Positions 39,122-48,421 of a stretch of 64,000 nucleotides of DNA are shown here, in pieces (position 1 is the first letter of the stretch; every line of letters begins with the position of its first letter). Both the position numbers and the translations under genes were made by a program. Under the pieces are notes generated by a model. That model was not told where the DNA came from. It did not search any database and saw nothing but the letters and a program-made list of their open reading frames with translations. Where the stretch lies: the NCBI GenBank assembly GCA_009379845.1, contig WHSZ01000018.1, positions 19,540 to 83,539 of the forward strand. Direction: 5' to 3'. The stretch is from Pseudonocardiaceae bacterium. GTDB taxonomy: Bacteria > Actinomycetota > Actinomycetes > Mycobacteriales > Pseudonocardiaceae.

Positions 39122-40516
39122 TCACCGCTGGCCGGACGGCTGGGCAGGGGGAGTTTCGTGCGGGGCTTCGTCGAACTCGGAAAGGTCGATCTTGGGAACG
39201 CTGCGAGTAAACAACCGTGTCATGTACAGCAGGTATCCGATGCCGATCGCGGCCCACGCAGCTCCGACGATGAAGGCCGTAGCAGACAGGCTGGTCCAGA
39301 GCCAGAACACGATGGCGGCGCCCACACCCGGCACGATGCCGTACTTTAAGACGGACATCCGGTCCTTGGTTCTGGTATCGATCAGATAGGTTTTGATGAC
39401 CGCGAGGTTCACCATCACGTAGGCGAACAAGGCACCGAAGCTGAGGACTGACACCACGGTGGTCAGATCGACAACAAGCGCGACCGACGAGATCGCACCA
39501 AGGATGATGATCGCCGGCACTGGTGTGCGGAAACGTGGGTGCAAAGTTCCGAAGAACCGCTTGGAAAGCACGCCATCGCGGCCCATGGCAAACAGGATTC
39601 GTGCGCCGCTGGCTTGGGAGGACATGGCGGATCCGACACACCCGGCGACGTAGGCGGCGATGAAGATCGTGTTGAATACGTCACCGCCCACGGTCCGGAA
39701 CACGTCCGTGGCAGCCGTGTCGACGTTCGTAAAGTTGGTCCAGTCAGGATATGCGAGCTGTGAGAAGTAAACGGCGGTCGTCGCGACTATCCCGGCGATG
39801 ACGACGGAGATCAGGATGGCGCGTGGCACGGTACGGCGGGGATTCTTGCTGTCTTCGGACAGAGCCGAGATGGCGTCGAACCCGAGAAAGGTGAAGCACA
39901 GGATAGCCGCACCGTCCAGGAGTCCGTCAAAGGGAAGCGTCTCGGAGTAGAACGGTGCCATCAGCGAAGGGACGTCTTCTCCGGAGAGCAGACGCGTAGA
40001 AAGCACAATGAAGACAAGTATGAAGAGCGCCTGTGCCGTACACAGGGCGAGATTGACACTCGTGACGAGCTTGATCCCGATAACGTTGAGGACCGTTGTA
40101 GACACGATCGCCCCGGCGATCCAGACCCAGACGGGAACGCCCGGTAGGAGCTCACCCAGGTACAGCCCGATAACCAAGTAGTTGACCAATGGCAGCAACA
40201 TGTAGTCAGCCAGGATGGTCCAGCCGGAAACGAACCCGACCCGTTCACCGAATGCTCCCCGAGCATAGGAGTAGGCGGATCCGGCAAAGGGGATCAGCTT
40301 CGCCATCCTGCCGTAGCTGTAAGCCGTGAACAGGAGCGCTGTCATGATCACGATATATGCGAGGGGCAGATGACCCTTGGTCAGTTCGGTGCCGACGCCG
40401 TAGGTGGTAAAAACACCCAACGGAACCATGTAGGCGAGTGCGAAAAGCACCAGGGAGGGCACGCCGAGCACACGTTTCATTCGCCGCTGCGACGGTGGCG
40501 ACGCGCTGGTGGTCAT
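39122..40516 (-). CDS. APC family amino acid permease
   Basis: RVLGVPSLVLFALAYMVPLGVFTTYGVGTELTKGHLPLAYIVIMTALLFTAYSYGRMAKLIPFAGSAYSYARGAFG. Confidence 0.93.
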   Translation of the reverse strand: MTTSASPPSQRRMKRVLGVPSLVLFALAYMVPLGVFTTYGVGTELTKGHLPLAYIVIMTALLFTAYSYGRMAKLIPFAGSAYSYARGAFGERVGFVSGWTILADYMLLPLVNYLVIGLYLGELLPGVPVWVWIAGAIVSTTVLNVIGIKLVTSVNLALCTAQALFILVFIVLSTRLLSGEDVPSLMAPFYSETLPFDGLLDGAAILCFTFLGFDAISALSEDSKNPRRTVPRAILISVVIAGIVATTAVYFSQLAYPDWTNFTNVDTAATDVFRTVGGDVFNTIFIAAYVAGCVGSAMSSQASGARILFAMGRDGVLSKRFFGTLHPRFRTPVPAIIILGAISSVALVVDLTTVVSVLSFGALFAYVMVNLAVIKTYLIDTRTKDRMSVLKYGIVPGVGAAIVFWLWTSLSATAFIVGAAWAAIGIGYLLYMTRLFTRSVPKIDLSEFDEAPHETPPAQPSGQR

Positions 40517-41964
40517 CGGTTCCTCCGCTGTTCCTTGAGATCCTCGTCGGGAGCACTTACCCGCGTGGAGCTTCGAATGTTCAGGATGTAGTAGGTGAGC
40601 GCTGACACGACGCCACTCGCTAGCCACGACAGATCGACGCCACCGAGCGCTTCCGCTATCGGCCCTTTGAAGGCTGGCAGCCCGCCGTACATCAGAAGCC
40701 ACCCCGATACGAGTCCGGCGAAGAAAGAGACGAACGCGGTGAAGTCGATGGACCTTGTGGCGCCATGACGTACAGGTACGAAAAGCGCCTTAGTATCGAC
40801 TCGTCCTCGGGCGATTCGGAAGTAGTACACCAGCGTCGTCCCTGCCCACGCCGCGACCCAGACAGCCGCAGCGGATAGCCAGGTGGTGATGGTGCTCGCG
40901 TACTCGCTGAAGAACACGAAGAGCGTGGCGATCACCATGGCGACAGACGCCGCGATGATACTCAGCGCACGTCTGCCAAGCTTGATGTCGAGCGCCTGGG
41001 CCGTTACCGAGAAACTGTAGATATTGAAGCTGTTCTTGGCGAGTGGACCGTGGATCACCAGAAGCAGGACAGGGATTGCCAAAACACCATAGTTTTCGAC
41101 AATGAGCATTCCGGGGTCGGACCCTGGATGCGAGGCGGCGAGCGTAGCTCCCAAAAGCCCCAGCCACAGCACGGGAATGATCTGTCCCATGATCGCGGTG
41201 AAGTACAAGCGTTTGGACGGCACCGTACGTGCCACAAACCGCGAGTAGTCCGCCGCGTAGGCGTAGAAGGTAACACCCCAGCCAAAGCCGATAGCCGTCA
41301 TCACCGCTGACATCGCCGATATTCGCGCCGCGCCTTCCAGGCCGGCGCCGGAATAGGACCAATCGACGCCGATGAAGCCCCAGGCCGTAACGGTCATGAG
41401 CAGCAGCACGGCCAGCGTCGGTGGTGTGGTCCACCGCTCGAAGATGGAGATGACCTTGAACCCACCGAGGGCAATCCACAGCTGGAGCGCCATGAGGACG
41501 GCCGCGATGGCAATCCTGAGCGCGGTGTTCTCAGCCGACGGGTCGATGAAGCCAACCTCTCCGAAGAGCGTGACCAGAAGGTCTAGTACGACCCAGGTGT
41601 TGATGGCGCACCAACCAATCGTGACCGTGGCATGTACCGCGGTCGGAAGGTAGGCGCCGGCGCGGCCAAAAACCGCGCGGGACAGCACCATGGCGGTGAC
41701 ACCGGTGCGTTGTCCGATGAGGACGAACACGCCGAAGATCCCGGCGCCGAGGACGTTCCCAACCGCGAGGACGAGAAACGCATCCCAGAGTCCCAGTCCG
41801 AGCGCTATGCCGAGTCCGCCGAGGATCCAGTTCACCGGGGCGAGGTTCACCGCTGCCCAGATCCAGAACTGTCCGGACACATTTGTTGTGCGTGATGCGT
41901 CTGGGATCTCCTGAAGGCGTTCCTCAGTGGGGGTGATATGGGAGTCTTGGAGGGTCATGCGCAT
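40513..41964 (-). CDS. NCS1-family permease (cytosine/purine/allantoin-like)
   Basis: FWIWAAVNLAPVNWILGGLGIALGLGLWDAFLVLAVGNVLGAGIFGVFVLIGQRTGVTAMVLSRAVFGRAGAYLPT. Confidence 0.93.
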   Translation of the reverse strand: MRMTLQDSHITPTEERLQEIPDASRTTNVSGQFWIWAAVNLAPVNWILGGLGIALGLGLWDAFLVLAVGNVLGAGIFGVFVLIGQRTGVTAMVLSRAVFGRAGAYLPTAVHATVTIGWCAINTWVVLDLLVTLFGEVGFIDPSAENTALRIAIAAVLMALQLWIALGGFKVISIFERWTTPPTLAVLLLMTVTAWGFIGVDWSYSGAGLEGAARISAMSAVMTAIGFGWGVTFYAYAADYSRFVARTVPSKRLYFTAIMGQIIPVLWLGLLGATLAASHPGSDPGMLIVENYGVLAIPVLLLVIHGPLAKNSFNIYSFSVTAQALDIKLGRRALSIIAASVAMVIATLFVFFSEYASTITTWLSAAAVWVAAWAGTTLVYYFRIARGRVDTKALFVPVRHGATRSIDFTAFVSFFAGLVSGWLLMYGGLPAFKGPIAEALGGVDLSWLASGVVSALTYYILNIRSSTRVSAPDEDLKEQRRNR

Positions 41965-42029
41965 GCCGCCTTACGTCGTTCGGCTTGGCGGGGTCCTCGC
42001 CGAGGGTGACCTTGGATTCATCCGAGACC

Positions 42030-42051
42030 TGCCGGGCTGTTCAGCCCGGCA
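42030..42051. terminator. Hairpin overlapping the formamidase stop codon
   Basis: TGCCGGGCTG-TT-CAGCCCGGCA, 10-bp perfect arms. Confidence 0.5.
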
Positions 42052-43213
42052 AGGTCCAATTTCCTGCCAGTCCACCGAGAACATCGAGCGGCAATACCGC
42101 ACTTACGACAGGCGTGGGAGGGTTCACTATGACCGATACGCGGATATCAACCACGAGACTGGAGAGCCCGAGTGCTTCGGCACGGCTCATGTCGTGGACG
42201 TGAACGAGATACTCGACCATCTGAGTCAAGGCGTTTTGGGTCGCCAGGGTGACATTCTGGAACGAGATTCGATCGTCGTCGTTGTATGCGAGGCCCGTTG
42301 TCATCAGGGTCGGTCCCCGGTGGCGGCCAGGGACTGGCTTGTCGATTTTGATAACAGGGAATCGTGGCGTCCAGCGGAGTGACTTGGCCTTCATGACATG
42401 GCATCGCAGGAGTATCTTGGCGCGGGTCTCGATCGCCGTCCCGAAACTCTCGCCGTCGCCCTGTGCCATGTGGACATCCCCCAACGACAGTAGGGCTCCT
42501 GGGACGTCCACAGGTACGATGAAACGCGTACCGGCAGTCAGATCCTTGGTATCGAAGTTGCCGCCAGTCTCGCGCGCCGGGTTGGTTCGTAGTCCGGAGT
42601 TCACGACGTTCTCGGAGTCTGGATACGCGAATCGGTGCGATGGCTGCGGTGTTTCGCCGCCGTCCGCCACGACCTGGCGCTCTCTAGCGAGCATAGCCGC
42701 ATGCCGTTCCGCGGATGGCGCGACTCCCAGCACGCCGATGAACGGATGCGCCGGAATCGAGGCTCCGGGAAGTTGCGATGAGGTCGCGAAGCCGTTTTCG
42801 AGATGCCACTTGAACCCGAACGGCGTCAACACGTGGTGCTGCATAACCCCACCACCGCCAGGAAATATGCTCGACCAGCCCCATTCGTCCGGGACGATGT
42901 CGACGATCTCTACTTCGAGTAGATCACCGATCTCCGCGCCATCGACATAGATCGGTCCCGTCAGTGGATGGATCAGATCGAGGTTGGTGCTGGCCTCCAC
43001 GTCGAACTCACCCGGACCGAGGACCTGGGCGTCGCTCGCGTCTCGAACGTCTAACGCGATGAGCTCCCCAGGGGCCACATGAGCCAGCGGCGTGATGTCG
43101 GGATGCCATCTGTTGTGCCCGCCGTCTCGTGCCGTGTGCAGGGACTTTTCGGTATCCAAGCGGATCCATTGCTCGGTTGCGGCGGGCGGACGCCAGTCGT
43201 TGAATGAGTCCAT
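42041..43213 (-). CDS. Acetamidase/formamidase family protein
   Basis: ALDVRDASDAQ...PLTGPIYVDGAEIGDLLEVEIVDIVPDEWGWSSIFPGGG; GALLSLGDVHMAQGDGES. Confidence 0.93.
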   Translation of the reverse strand: MDSFNDWRPPAATEQWIRLDTEKSLHTARDGGHNRWHPDITPLAHVAPGELIALDVRDASDAQVLGPGEFDVEASTNLDLIHPLTGPIYVDGAEIGDLLEVEIVDIVPDEWGWSSIFPGGGGVMQHHVLTPFGFKWHLENGFATSSQLPGASIPAHPFIGVLGVAPSAERHAAMLARERQVVADGGETPQPSHRFAYPDSENVVNSGLRTNPARETGGNFDTKDLTAGTRFIVPVDVPGALLSLGDVHMAQGDGESFGTAIETRAKILLRCHVMKAKSLRWTPRFPVIKIDKPVPGRHRGPTLMTTGLAYNDDDRISFQNVTLATQNALTQMVEYLVHVHDMSRAEALGLSSLVVDIRVSVIVNPPTPVVSAVLPLDVLGGLAGNWTLPG

Positions 43214-43286
43214 GCTCGTTCCTTAGGGGCCGGTTAATTCTTGGCTGGAAACAGGTTGATCTGCCGATCTTGAAGCGGTGGACTTT

Positions 43287-43826
43287 TCATCGCGGTTCTC
43301 CCGGGTGGTGGGTGAGCACGGTCGCCGTCTCGTGCAGCGCGTCGATGAGCGTCGCGGCCTCACCACCGCGCAGCGTGATGCCGTATGTGATCGGCGGGAA
43401 GAAGACCCGCAGGTGGGCTCCGGCGTACGGCTCGATCTGCACCAGCCAGGTGCGGTTTTCCGCGTGCCATGTCGCGGAGAAGCTGGTGAGATCGACCGTC
43501 CTGACCAGCTTCGCCACGGCCGGGCCATGGAGCTCTGGCCCGATTCCCCCGCGTTCCCAGCCGGCGGTGCGTGACTTGTGAATCCGTAGCCGCAGCGTCA
43601 CGTCATGGCCTGGCCCGGACATCGCGGGGACGACCGTGCTCACCCGTAGGTGCCGGATGCGGGCCAGCAACATCCGCTGCATACGGAACTCGGTGGCGAA
43701 TCGCAGGGAATCGTGGGCCAGCACGACGCGGTCCGCGGTCCGGTCCACCACTTTGGCGCCCGCTTCGATGAACGGCCGTACCTGCGCGTCGAGCGGGCGG
43801 GCCGGCACCGCAGCCGGGGCGGTCAT
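43287..43826 (-). CDS. Hypothetical protein, possibly DUF3156-like, coupled to APC permease
   Basis: MTAPAAVPARPLDAQVRPFIEAGAKVVDRTADRVVLAHDSLRFATEFRMQRMLLARIRHLRVSTVVPAMSGPGHDVTLRLRIHKSRTAGWERGGIGPELHG...; start overlaps the permease stop. Confidence 0.65.
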   Translation of the reverse strand: MTAPAAVPARPLDAQVRPFIEAGAKVVDRTADRVVLAHDSLRFATEFRMQRMLLARIRHLRVSTVVPAMSGPGHDVTLRLRIHKSRTAGWERGGIGPELHGPAVAKLVRTVDLTSFSATWHAENRTWLVQIEPYAGAHLRVFFPPITYGITLRGGEAATLIDALHETATVLTHHPGEPR

Positions 43827-45208
43827 CGCGCACCGGCCGGTTGCTCGTGGTCGGCGGTGTCCGGCAGCGGTGCCGGGGCGAAGAACGGCACGCGTTTGAC
43901 GAGCTTCAACCAGACGAACGCGTACCCGAGGATCACGGCCGTGCAGAGCAGCGCTCCGAGCCAGATCGTCGTCCGCATCTCCGCGTCGGGGTGGATGCTC
44001 ACGATCATCCACACGCAGGCGCCGATGCCGAGGATCTGTGGCACCGGGTACAGCGGAGTCCGGAAGCCACGTGGCGCCGAGGGGTACCGCACCCGCAGCA
44101 CGATCACGTCCACCTGCGCGAGGATGTAAGAGGTCAGCCACATCACGGTGGCGACAAGGATCAGCGTCAGCACCGCGTCGCTGTCGGCGAAGGTGAGCAG
44201 CGCGCCGACAATCAGTGCGGTCACCGCCAGCACCGACACCCACGGCGTGCGAAACCGGGGATGCACCCAGGCGAACACCCGTGGCAACATGCCTTCGCGC
44301 GCCAAGCCGTAGAGCATGCGCGGCACGGCAGCCAGGATCGCCGAGACCGAGCTCGCCGCGGCCAGCACCGTCGCAGCGGTCATGACCAGCAGCCCGGCCT
44401 TGCCCCCGATTCCGTCGGCCACCAGCAAATGCGGCACGGTGGAGCTCGCCAGCTCGTCCAGCCCGACGTAGCGCAGCGCGGCGAACCCGAACACCATGTC
44501 CACGCAGAACACGATCAGCAGGCCGGCGATCATCGCCCGGGGGATGGTCCGCCCCGGCCGCCGGATCTCCTCGCTCATCGGGCAGATGAACTCGATTCCG
44601 ATGAACAGGTAGGTACCCAGCGCGACGAGGTGCGCCACCTCCAGCCAGCCCCCGGGATTGAACGGCACACTGTCCTGGATCTCCGTGCCGCCGCCCAGCC
44701 CGAGCAGTCCTACGAGCCCGAAGCCGATGAGAGTCAGCATCATGGTGCCGGTGACTAGTGCCTGGGCCCGGCCAAAGGAGCGCACGCCGAGCAGATTGAT
44801 CAGGCAGAAGGTGAGCGTCACGCCGATTGCGAAGCCGGTGGGTGGGATGGCGGGCACGAGTTCGTGGGCCGCCAGTCCACCGACCATCTGGTTGGCTGGT
44901 TCAACGGTGGCCACCAGCACGACGTAGCCGGCCAGCACCCCGAAGATCGCGGGTCCCCGGCCCAGCGCGGGAGCCGTATAGGCGCCGATCATCCCAGCGC
45001 CGGGGACCAGGTTCGCCAACTCTGAGTAGGAGAAGGCGATGAGCATCATGATAATCAGCGCGGCGAACCCTGCGATGAGGAACGCGGGGCCGCCGGTCCC
45101 GAACGCGTTGCCCAGACTGGTCAAGGTCGTCGCCGCGATGACCAACCCGACGCCGGTAGCCAGGGCTCCCCAGAAACCGAGCGCGCGCTGCAGGACTGGC
45201 GTGGACAT
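43823..45208 (-). CDS. APC family amino acid permease
   Basis: LQRALGFWGALATGVGLVIAATTLTSLGNAFGTGGPAFLIAGFAALIIMMLIAFSYSELANLVPGAGMIGAYTAPALG. Confidence 0.93.
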   Translation of the reverse strand: MSTPVLQRALGFWGALATGVGLVIAATTLTSLGNAFGTGGPAFLIAGFAALIIMMLIAFSYSELANLVPGAGMIGAYTAPALGRGPAIFGVLAGYVVLVATVEPANQMVGGLAAHELVPAIPPTGFAIGVTLTFCLINLLGVRSFGRAQALVTGTMMLTLIGFGLVGLLGLGGGTEIQDSVPFNPGGWLEVAHLVALGTYLFIGIEFICPMSEEIRRPGRTIPRAMIAGLLIVFCVDMVFGFAALRYVGLDELASSTVPHLLVADGIGGKAGLLVMTAATVLAAASSVSAILAAVPRMLYGLAREGMLPRVFAWVHPRFRTPWVSVLAVTALIVGALLTFADSDAVLTLILVATVMWLTSYILAQVDVIVLRVRYPSAPRGFRTPLYPVPQILGIGACVWMIVSIHPDAEMRTTIWLGALLCTAVILGYAFVWLKLVKRVPFFAPAPLPDTADHEQPAGAR

Positions 45209-45213
45209 GGCGA

Positions 45214-46578
45214 TCAGCTCCGGACGGTTCCATCGGAGTCGGTGCGCGTCAGCACCTCGCGGAGCGCGACGGTGACGCGGTCCGCTTCGTCCCGGGTGAG
45301 TGTCAAGGCGGGCGACAGGACGAGGCCCTGTGCGGAGTCCCGCACGATCACACCGTGCTCGCGGCGTATCGCGTCCGCGATTCCCTGCGGGCCGGGCAGC
45401 GGCGTCCGCGTGCCCTTGTCGGCGGTCAGCTCGATGCCGAGCATCATGCCGGCGCCGCGCACCTCGCCGACCACGGGCAGTTCGCTGAGTGACTCGGTGA
45501 GCCGGCCGAGCAGGTAGTCGCCGATCTCGGTGGCGCGCCCCACGAGCCCCTCTCGCTCGATGATGTCGAGGTTGGCCAGTGCGACCGCGCATCCGGTCGG
45601 GTGCCCGTTGTAGGTGTAGCCCATCGGAAATCCGTGGTCGCGGCCCAAGGATTCGGCGACTTCTTCGCCGGCCAGCACGGCGCCGAGTGGGAAGTAGCCG
45701 GAGGTGATGCCCTTAGCGGTGACGACGATGTCCGGCTCGACGCCGAAGTGCTGCGCCCCGAACCACCGGCCCACCCGGCCGTAGGCGGTCACGACTTCGT
45801 CGAGGATCAACAGGATCCCGTTGCGACGCAACACTTCCTGTACTCGCGGCCAATAGTCGGTTGGGGGGACGACCATGCCGGCCACGCCCATGATGGGTTC
45901 GCCGATCATCGCGGCGATGTTCTCCGCACCGATCTCGGTGATGGTGCGCTCCAACTCGGCAATGCAGAAGTCGGTGCACTCGGTGCCGTTGAAGAGTTCC
46001 TGTCGGTACGGCCAGGGCGGGGTCAGGTGCTGCACGTGCGGCAGCATTGGACCGAACCCCTCGTGATACAGCGGGAATCCGCTGACCGCGCTGCCGCCGA
46101 AGGCGATTCCGTGGTAAGCGCGCTCACGAGCGAGGATCCAGGTGCGGTCGGTGTCCCCCCGCCGGAAGTGGTGATAGCGCGCCATCTTCAGAGCAGCGTC
46201 GATCCCTTCGGAGCCACCGCTGGTGAAATACACCTTGTCGATCGAGCCGGGGGCGAGGCCGACGAGCCGCTGAGCCAGCTCGATCGCGGGCGGGTTCGAG
46301 AACTCCCAGAAACTGGTGAAGTACTCGAGCTGCCTGATCTGGGCGGCGGCCACGTCGGCCAGCTCGTCTCGGCCGTGGCCTACCTGGGCGAGCCACAGGC
46401 CGCCGGTGGCGTCGAGGTACTCCCGACCGTCCACATCCCACAGTGCGGATCCTTTGCCACGGCTCATAATCACGCGGTGGGTGGCGCTGTGTGGCAGATA
46501 GGGGTGAATGATGCGCTGCCTGTCGGTGTTCACCAGGTCGGTCGTCGACGGCTCGGGCGTGGCCGGTGCCAAGGTCAT
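45214..46578 (-). CDS. Class III (omega-)aminotransferase
   Basis: GKGSALWDVDGREYLDATGGLWLAQVGHGRDELADVAAAQ; LLILDEVVTAYGRVGRWFGAQHFGVEPDIVVTAKGITSGYFPLGAVLA. Confidence 0.95.
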   Translation of the reverse strand: MTLAPATPEPSTTDLVNTDRQRIIHPYLPHSATHRVIMSRGKGSALWDVDGREYLDATGGLWLAQVGHGRDELADVAAAQIRQLEYFTSFWEFSNPPAIELAQRLVGLAPGSIDKVYFTSGGSEGIDAALKMARYHHFRRGDTDRTWILARERAYHGIAFGGSAVSGFPLYHEGFGPMLPHVQHLTPPWPYRQELFNGTECTDFCIAELERTITEIGAENIAAMIGEPIMGVAGMVVPPTDYWPRVQEVLRRNGILLILDEVVTAYGRVGRWFGAQHFGVEPDIVVTAKGITSGYFPLGAVLAGEEVAESLGRDHGFPMGYTYNGHPTGCAVALANLDIIEREGLVGRATEIGDYLLGRLTESLSELPVVGEVRGAGMMLGIELTADKGTRTPLPGPQGIADAIRREHGVIVRDSAQGLVLSPALTLTRDEADRVTVALREVLTRTDSDGTVRS

Positions 46579-46592
46579 GTTTTCAGGCTCCT

Positions 46593-46712
46593 TTAATGCT
46601 TGATCCAGGTCGTCTCAAGTCCGGTGAATTTCTCCAGGGCATGGGGAACGCCTCGTCCCGAGGCGGCGGGGACGAACGCGCCCTCGAGGTAGGCGTCGGC
46701 CGGGGGCGACAC
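46593..46712 (-). pseudogene. Internally deleted aldehyde dehydrogenase remnant (N- and C-terminal tips fused)
   Basis: Minus strand in one frame: VSPPADAYLEGAFVPAASGRGVPHALEKFTGLETTWIKH*. The C-tip matches the intact ALDH ending LHALDKFTALKTTWLKYS; YLEGAFVPAASGR resembles an ALDH N-terminus. Confidence 0.6.
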
Positions 46713-46876
46713 CTCGGCGGTTCAGCGAATGCCAGCGAGTGCGACATGGTGATCCTTTCCGGCGCTGGAGGAGGACCCGAAAACCGCTTCTAACTTGAAC
46801 AGAAAGTCAACTCTTTGTGATATACGCAAGTCAAGACCCAGATTCGAGATTGATAAATTTGAACGCATCCATCAAT

Positions 46877-47491
46877 ATGGATTGCGTGGCACGATCGAAG
46901 AAGCATCTTGTCCGACGCGAGCAGCTGGTCAACGCGGCGATGCGCGCGATCAACGAGCGGGGCCGGGACAACCTCCGTATCCGCGATATCGCGGCCGAGG
47001 CGGGGGTCTCGCCTGGATCGGTGCTCTACCACTACCCGGAGCTCGACGAGCTGATGTTCGACGTGCACCGCACCGTGGTGGAGGGCTTCTACCAGCGACG
47101 GGCTCGGTTGGTGGAAGCCGAGACGGAGCCGGAGCGACGGCTGGCCACCGCGATCGACACCGGGCTACCGGCCGGACGTGATGACGACGTCGCCAGGACG
47201 CTGTACGAGATGCATGGCCTTGCCGACCGCAGCAGCCTGCACAGCTCCCTGATGACCAGCCTGTTCGACCGGGAGGTCACGCTGTACTCCGCGGTGTTCC
47301 AGGTGGGCCAGGCGAGCGGCCGGTTCGTGCTGGCCGAGCCGTCAAGCGTAGCGGCCCGCACCATGGTCGTGCTCGAGGACGGCTTCGGTCTGCACCTACT
47401 CAGCAACAACACCTCGGTCGACCTGGCCGGCGCGCGCGCGGTGCTCGGCGCGTACGCCCAGCGGGTCACGGGGTGCGATCTCCAGCTGTAG
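46877..47491 (+). CDS. TetR family transcriptional regulator
   Basis: RREQLVNAAMRAINERGRDNLRIRDIAAEAGVSPGSVLYHYPELDELMF. Confidence 0.92.
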   Translation: MDCVARSKKHLVRREQLVNAAMRAINERGRDNLRIRDIAAEAGVSPGSVLYHYPELDELMFDVHRTVVEGFYQRRARLVEAETEPERRLATAIDTGLPAGRDDDVARTLYEMHGLADRSSLHSSLMTSLFDREVTLYSAVFQVGQASGRFVLAEPSSVAARTMVVLEDGFGLHLLSNNTSVDLAGARAVLGAYAQRVTGCDLQL

Positions 47492-47503
47492 GACGGGGCG
47501 GGT

Positions 47504-48421
47504 ATGGGCGATCCCGGGTTCACGATGGTGCAGCTGCGCTACTTCGCCGCGGCGGCCGAGCTGCGGAGCATGACCGCGGCGGCGAGGCAGTTTTCGGTCA
47601 CCCAGTCGACCATCTCCACCGCGGTGGGGCAGCTGGAGCGCCACCTCGGGGTGCAACTGTTGATCCGGCGGCATGCCCAGGGCCTCGCGCTCACCGAGGC
47701 CGGATCGCGGTTCCTGCAGGAGTCACGGGCGTTCCTCGCCCACGCCCGCGACCTGGTCGATGGGGCCCGAGGGCTGGGGGAGGCGTTGGTCGGGGACGTG
47801 ACCGTCGGCTGTTTCCAGACCATCGCGCCGTTCTATCTGCCGAGGCTGCTCGCCGACTTCGCCGGGAGGTACCCGGCGGTGCGCGTCTCCCTGCTGGAAC
47901 AGGAGATCCCGGAGCTGCAGCACGCACTATTCGCCGGCGGGTGCGAGGTGGCGCTGCTCTACGATCTCGACCTCGACGACCAGCTGGACACCGAGCTGCT
48001 CACCAAGGCGGCGCCATACGTGATCGTGCCCGCCGAGCATCGGTTCGCCGCCCGTTCGAGTTTGTGGCTGTCCGACCTTGCGGGCGCCCCCCTGGTGTTG
48101 CTGGACTTGCCACACAGCCGCGAGTACTTCCAGGCTCTTGTCAAGCGCACCCGCGTGGAACCACGGATCGCCTACCGCAGCTGCAATTTCGAGACGGTAC
48201 GCGCGCTGGTCGCGGCCGGACACGGCTTCGCCCTGCTCAACCAGTGCCCAGCCGCGGCCACGACCTACGACGGCGGCCGGGTCGCGGCGTTGCCGTTGCT
48301 GGACGACATTCCGGCGCTGCCGGTCGTGCTCGCGCGCGTGCGGGGTGTCCGCCCGACTGCCCGGGCGCAGGCGTTCATTGACCGGTGTCGCGCCGTGATC
48401 GGCCAGGCGTCTCCCACATAG
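47504..48421 (+). CDS. LysR family transcriptional regulator
   Basis: TMVQLRYFAAAAELRSMTAAARQFSVTQSTISTAVGQLERHLGVQLLIRRHAQGLALTEAG. Confidence 0.93.
   Translation: MGDPGFTMVQLRYFAAAAELRSMTAAARQFSVTQSTISTAVGQLERHLGVQLLIRRHAQGLALTEAGSRFLQESRAFLAHARDLVDGARGLGEALVGDVTVGCFQTIAPFYLPRLLADFAGRYPAVRVSLLEQEIPELQHALFAGGCEVALLYDLDLDDQLDTELLTKAAPYVIVPAEHRFAARSSLWLSDLAGAPLVLLDLPHSREYFQALVKRTRVEPRIAYRSCNFETVRALVAAGHGFALLNQCPAAATTYDGGRVAALPLLDDIPALPVVLARVRGVRPTARAQAFIDRCRAVIGQASPT

Noticed and set aside
38688-39641. 317-aa version of the cupin ORF
   Set aside because: The N-terminal two thirds overlap the APC permease out of frame; the true start is probably the ATG at 39053.
20071-43213. Assigning the island to a hydantoin pathway because of NCS1 plus carbamoylase-like genes
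   Set aside because: No recognisable dihydropyrimidinase-type hydantoinase or hydantoin racemase in the window; the YtcJ-like amidohydrolase alone is insufficient.
43287-44243. 318-aa ORF annotated as one protein
   Set aside because: Only the part from Met at 43826 downstream looks genuine; the upstream part is an out-of-frame read of the APC permease gene.
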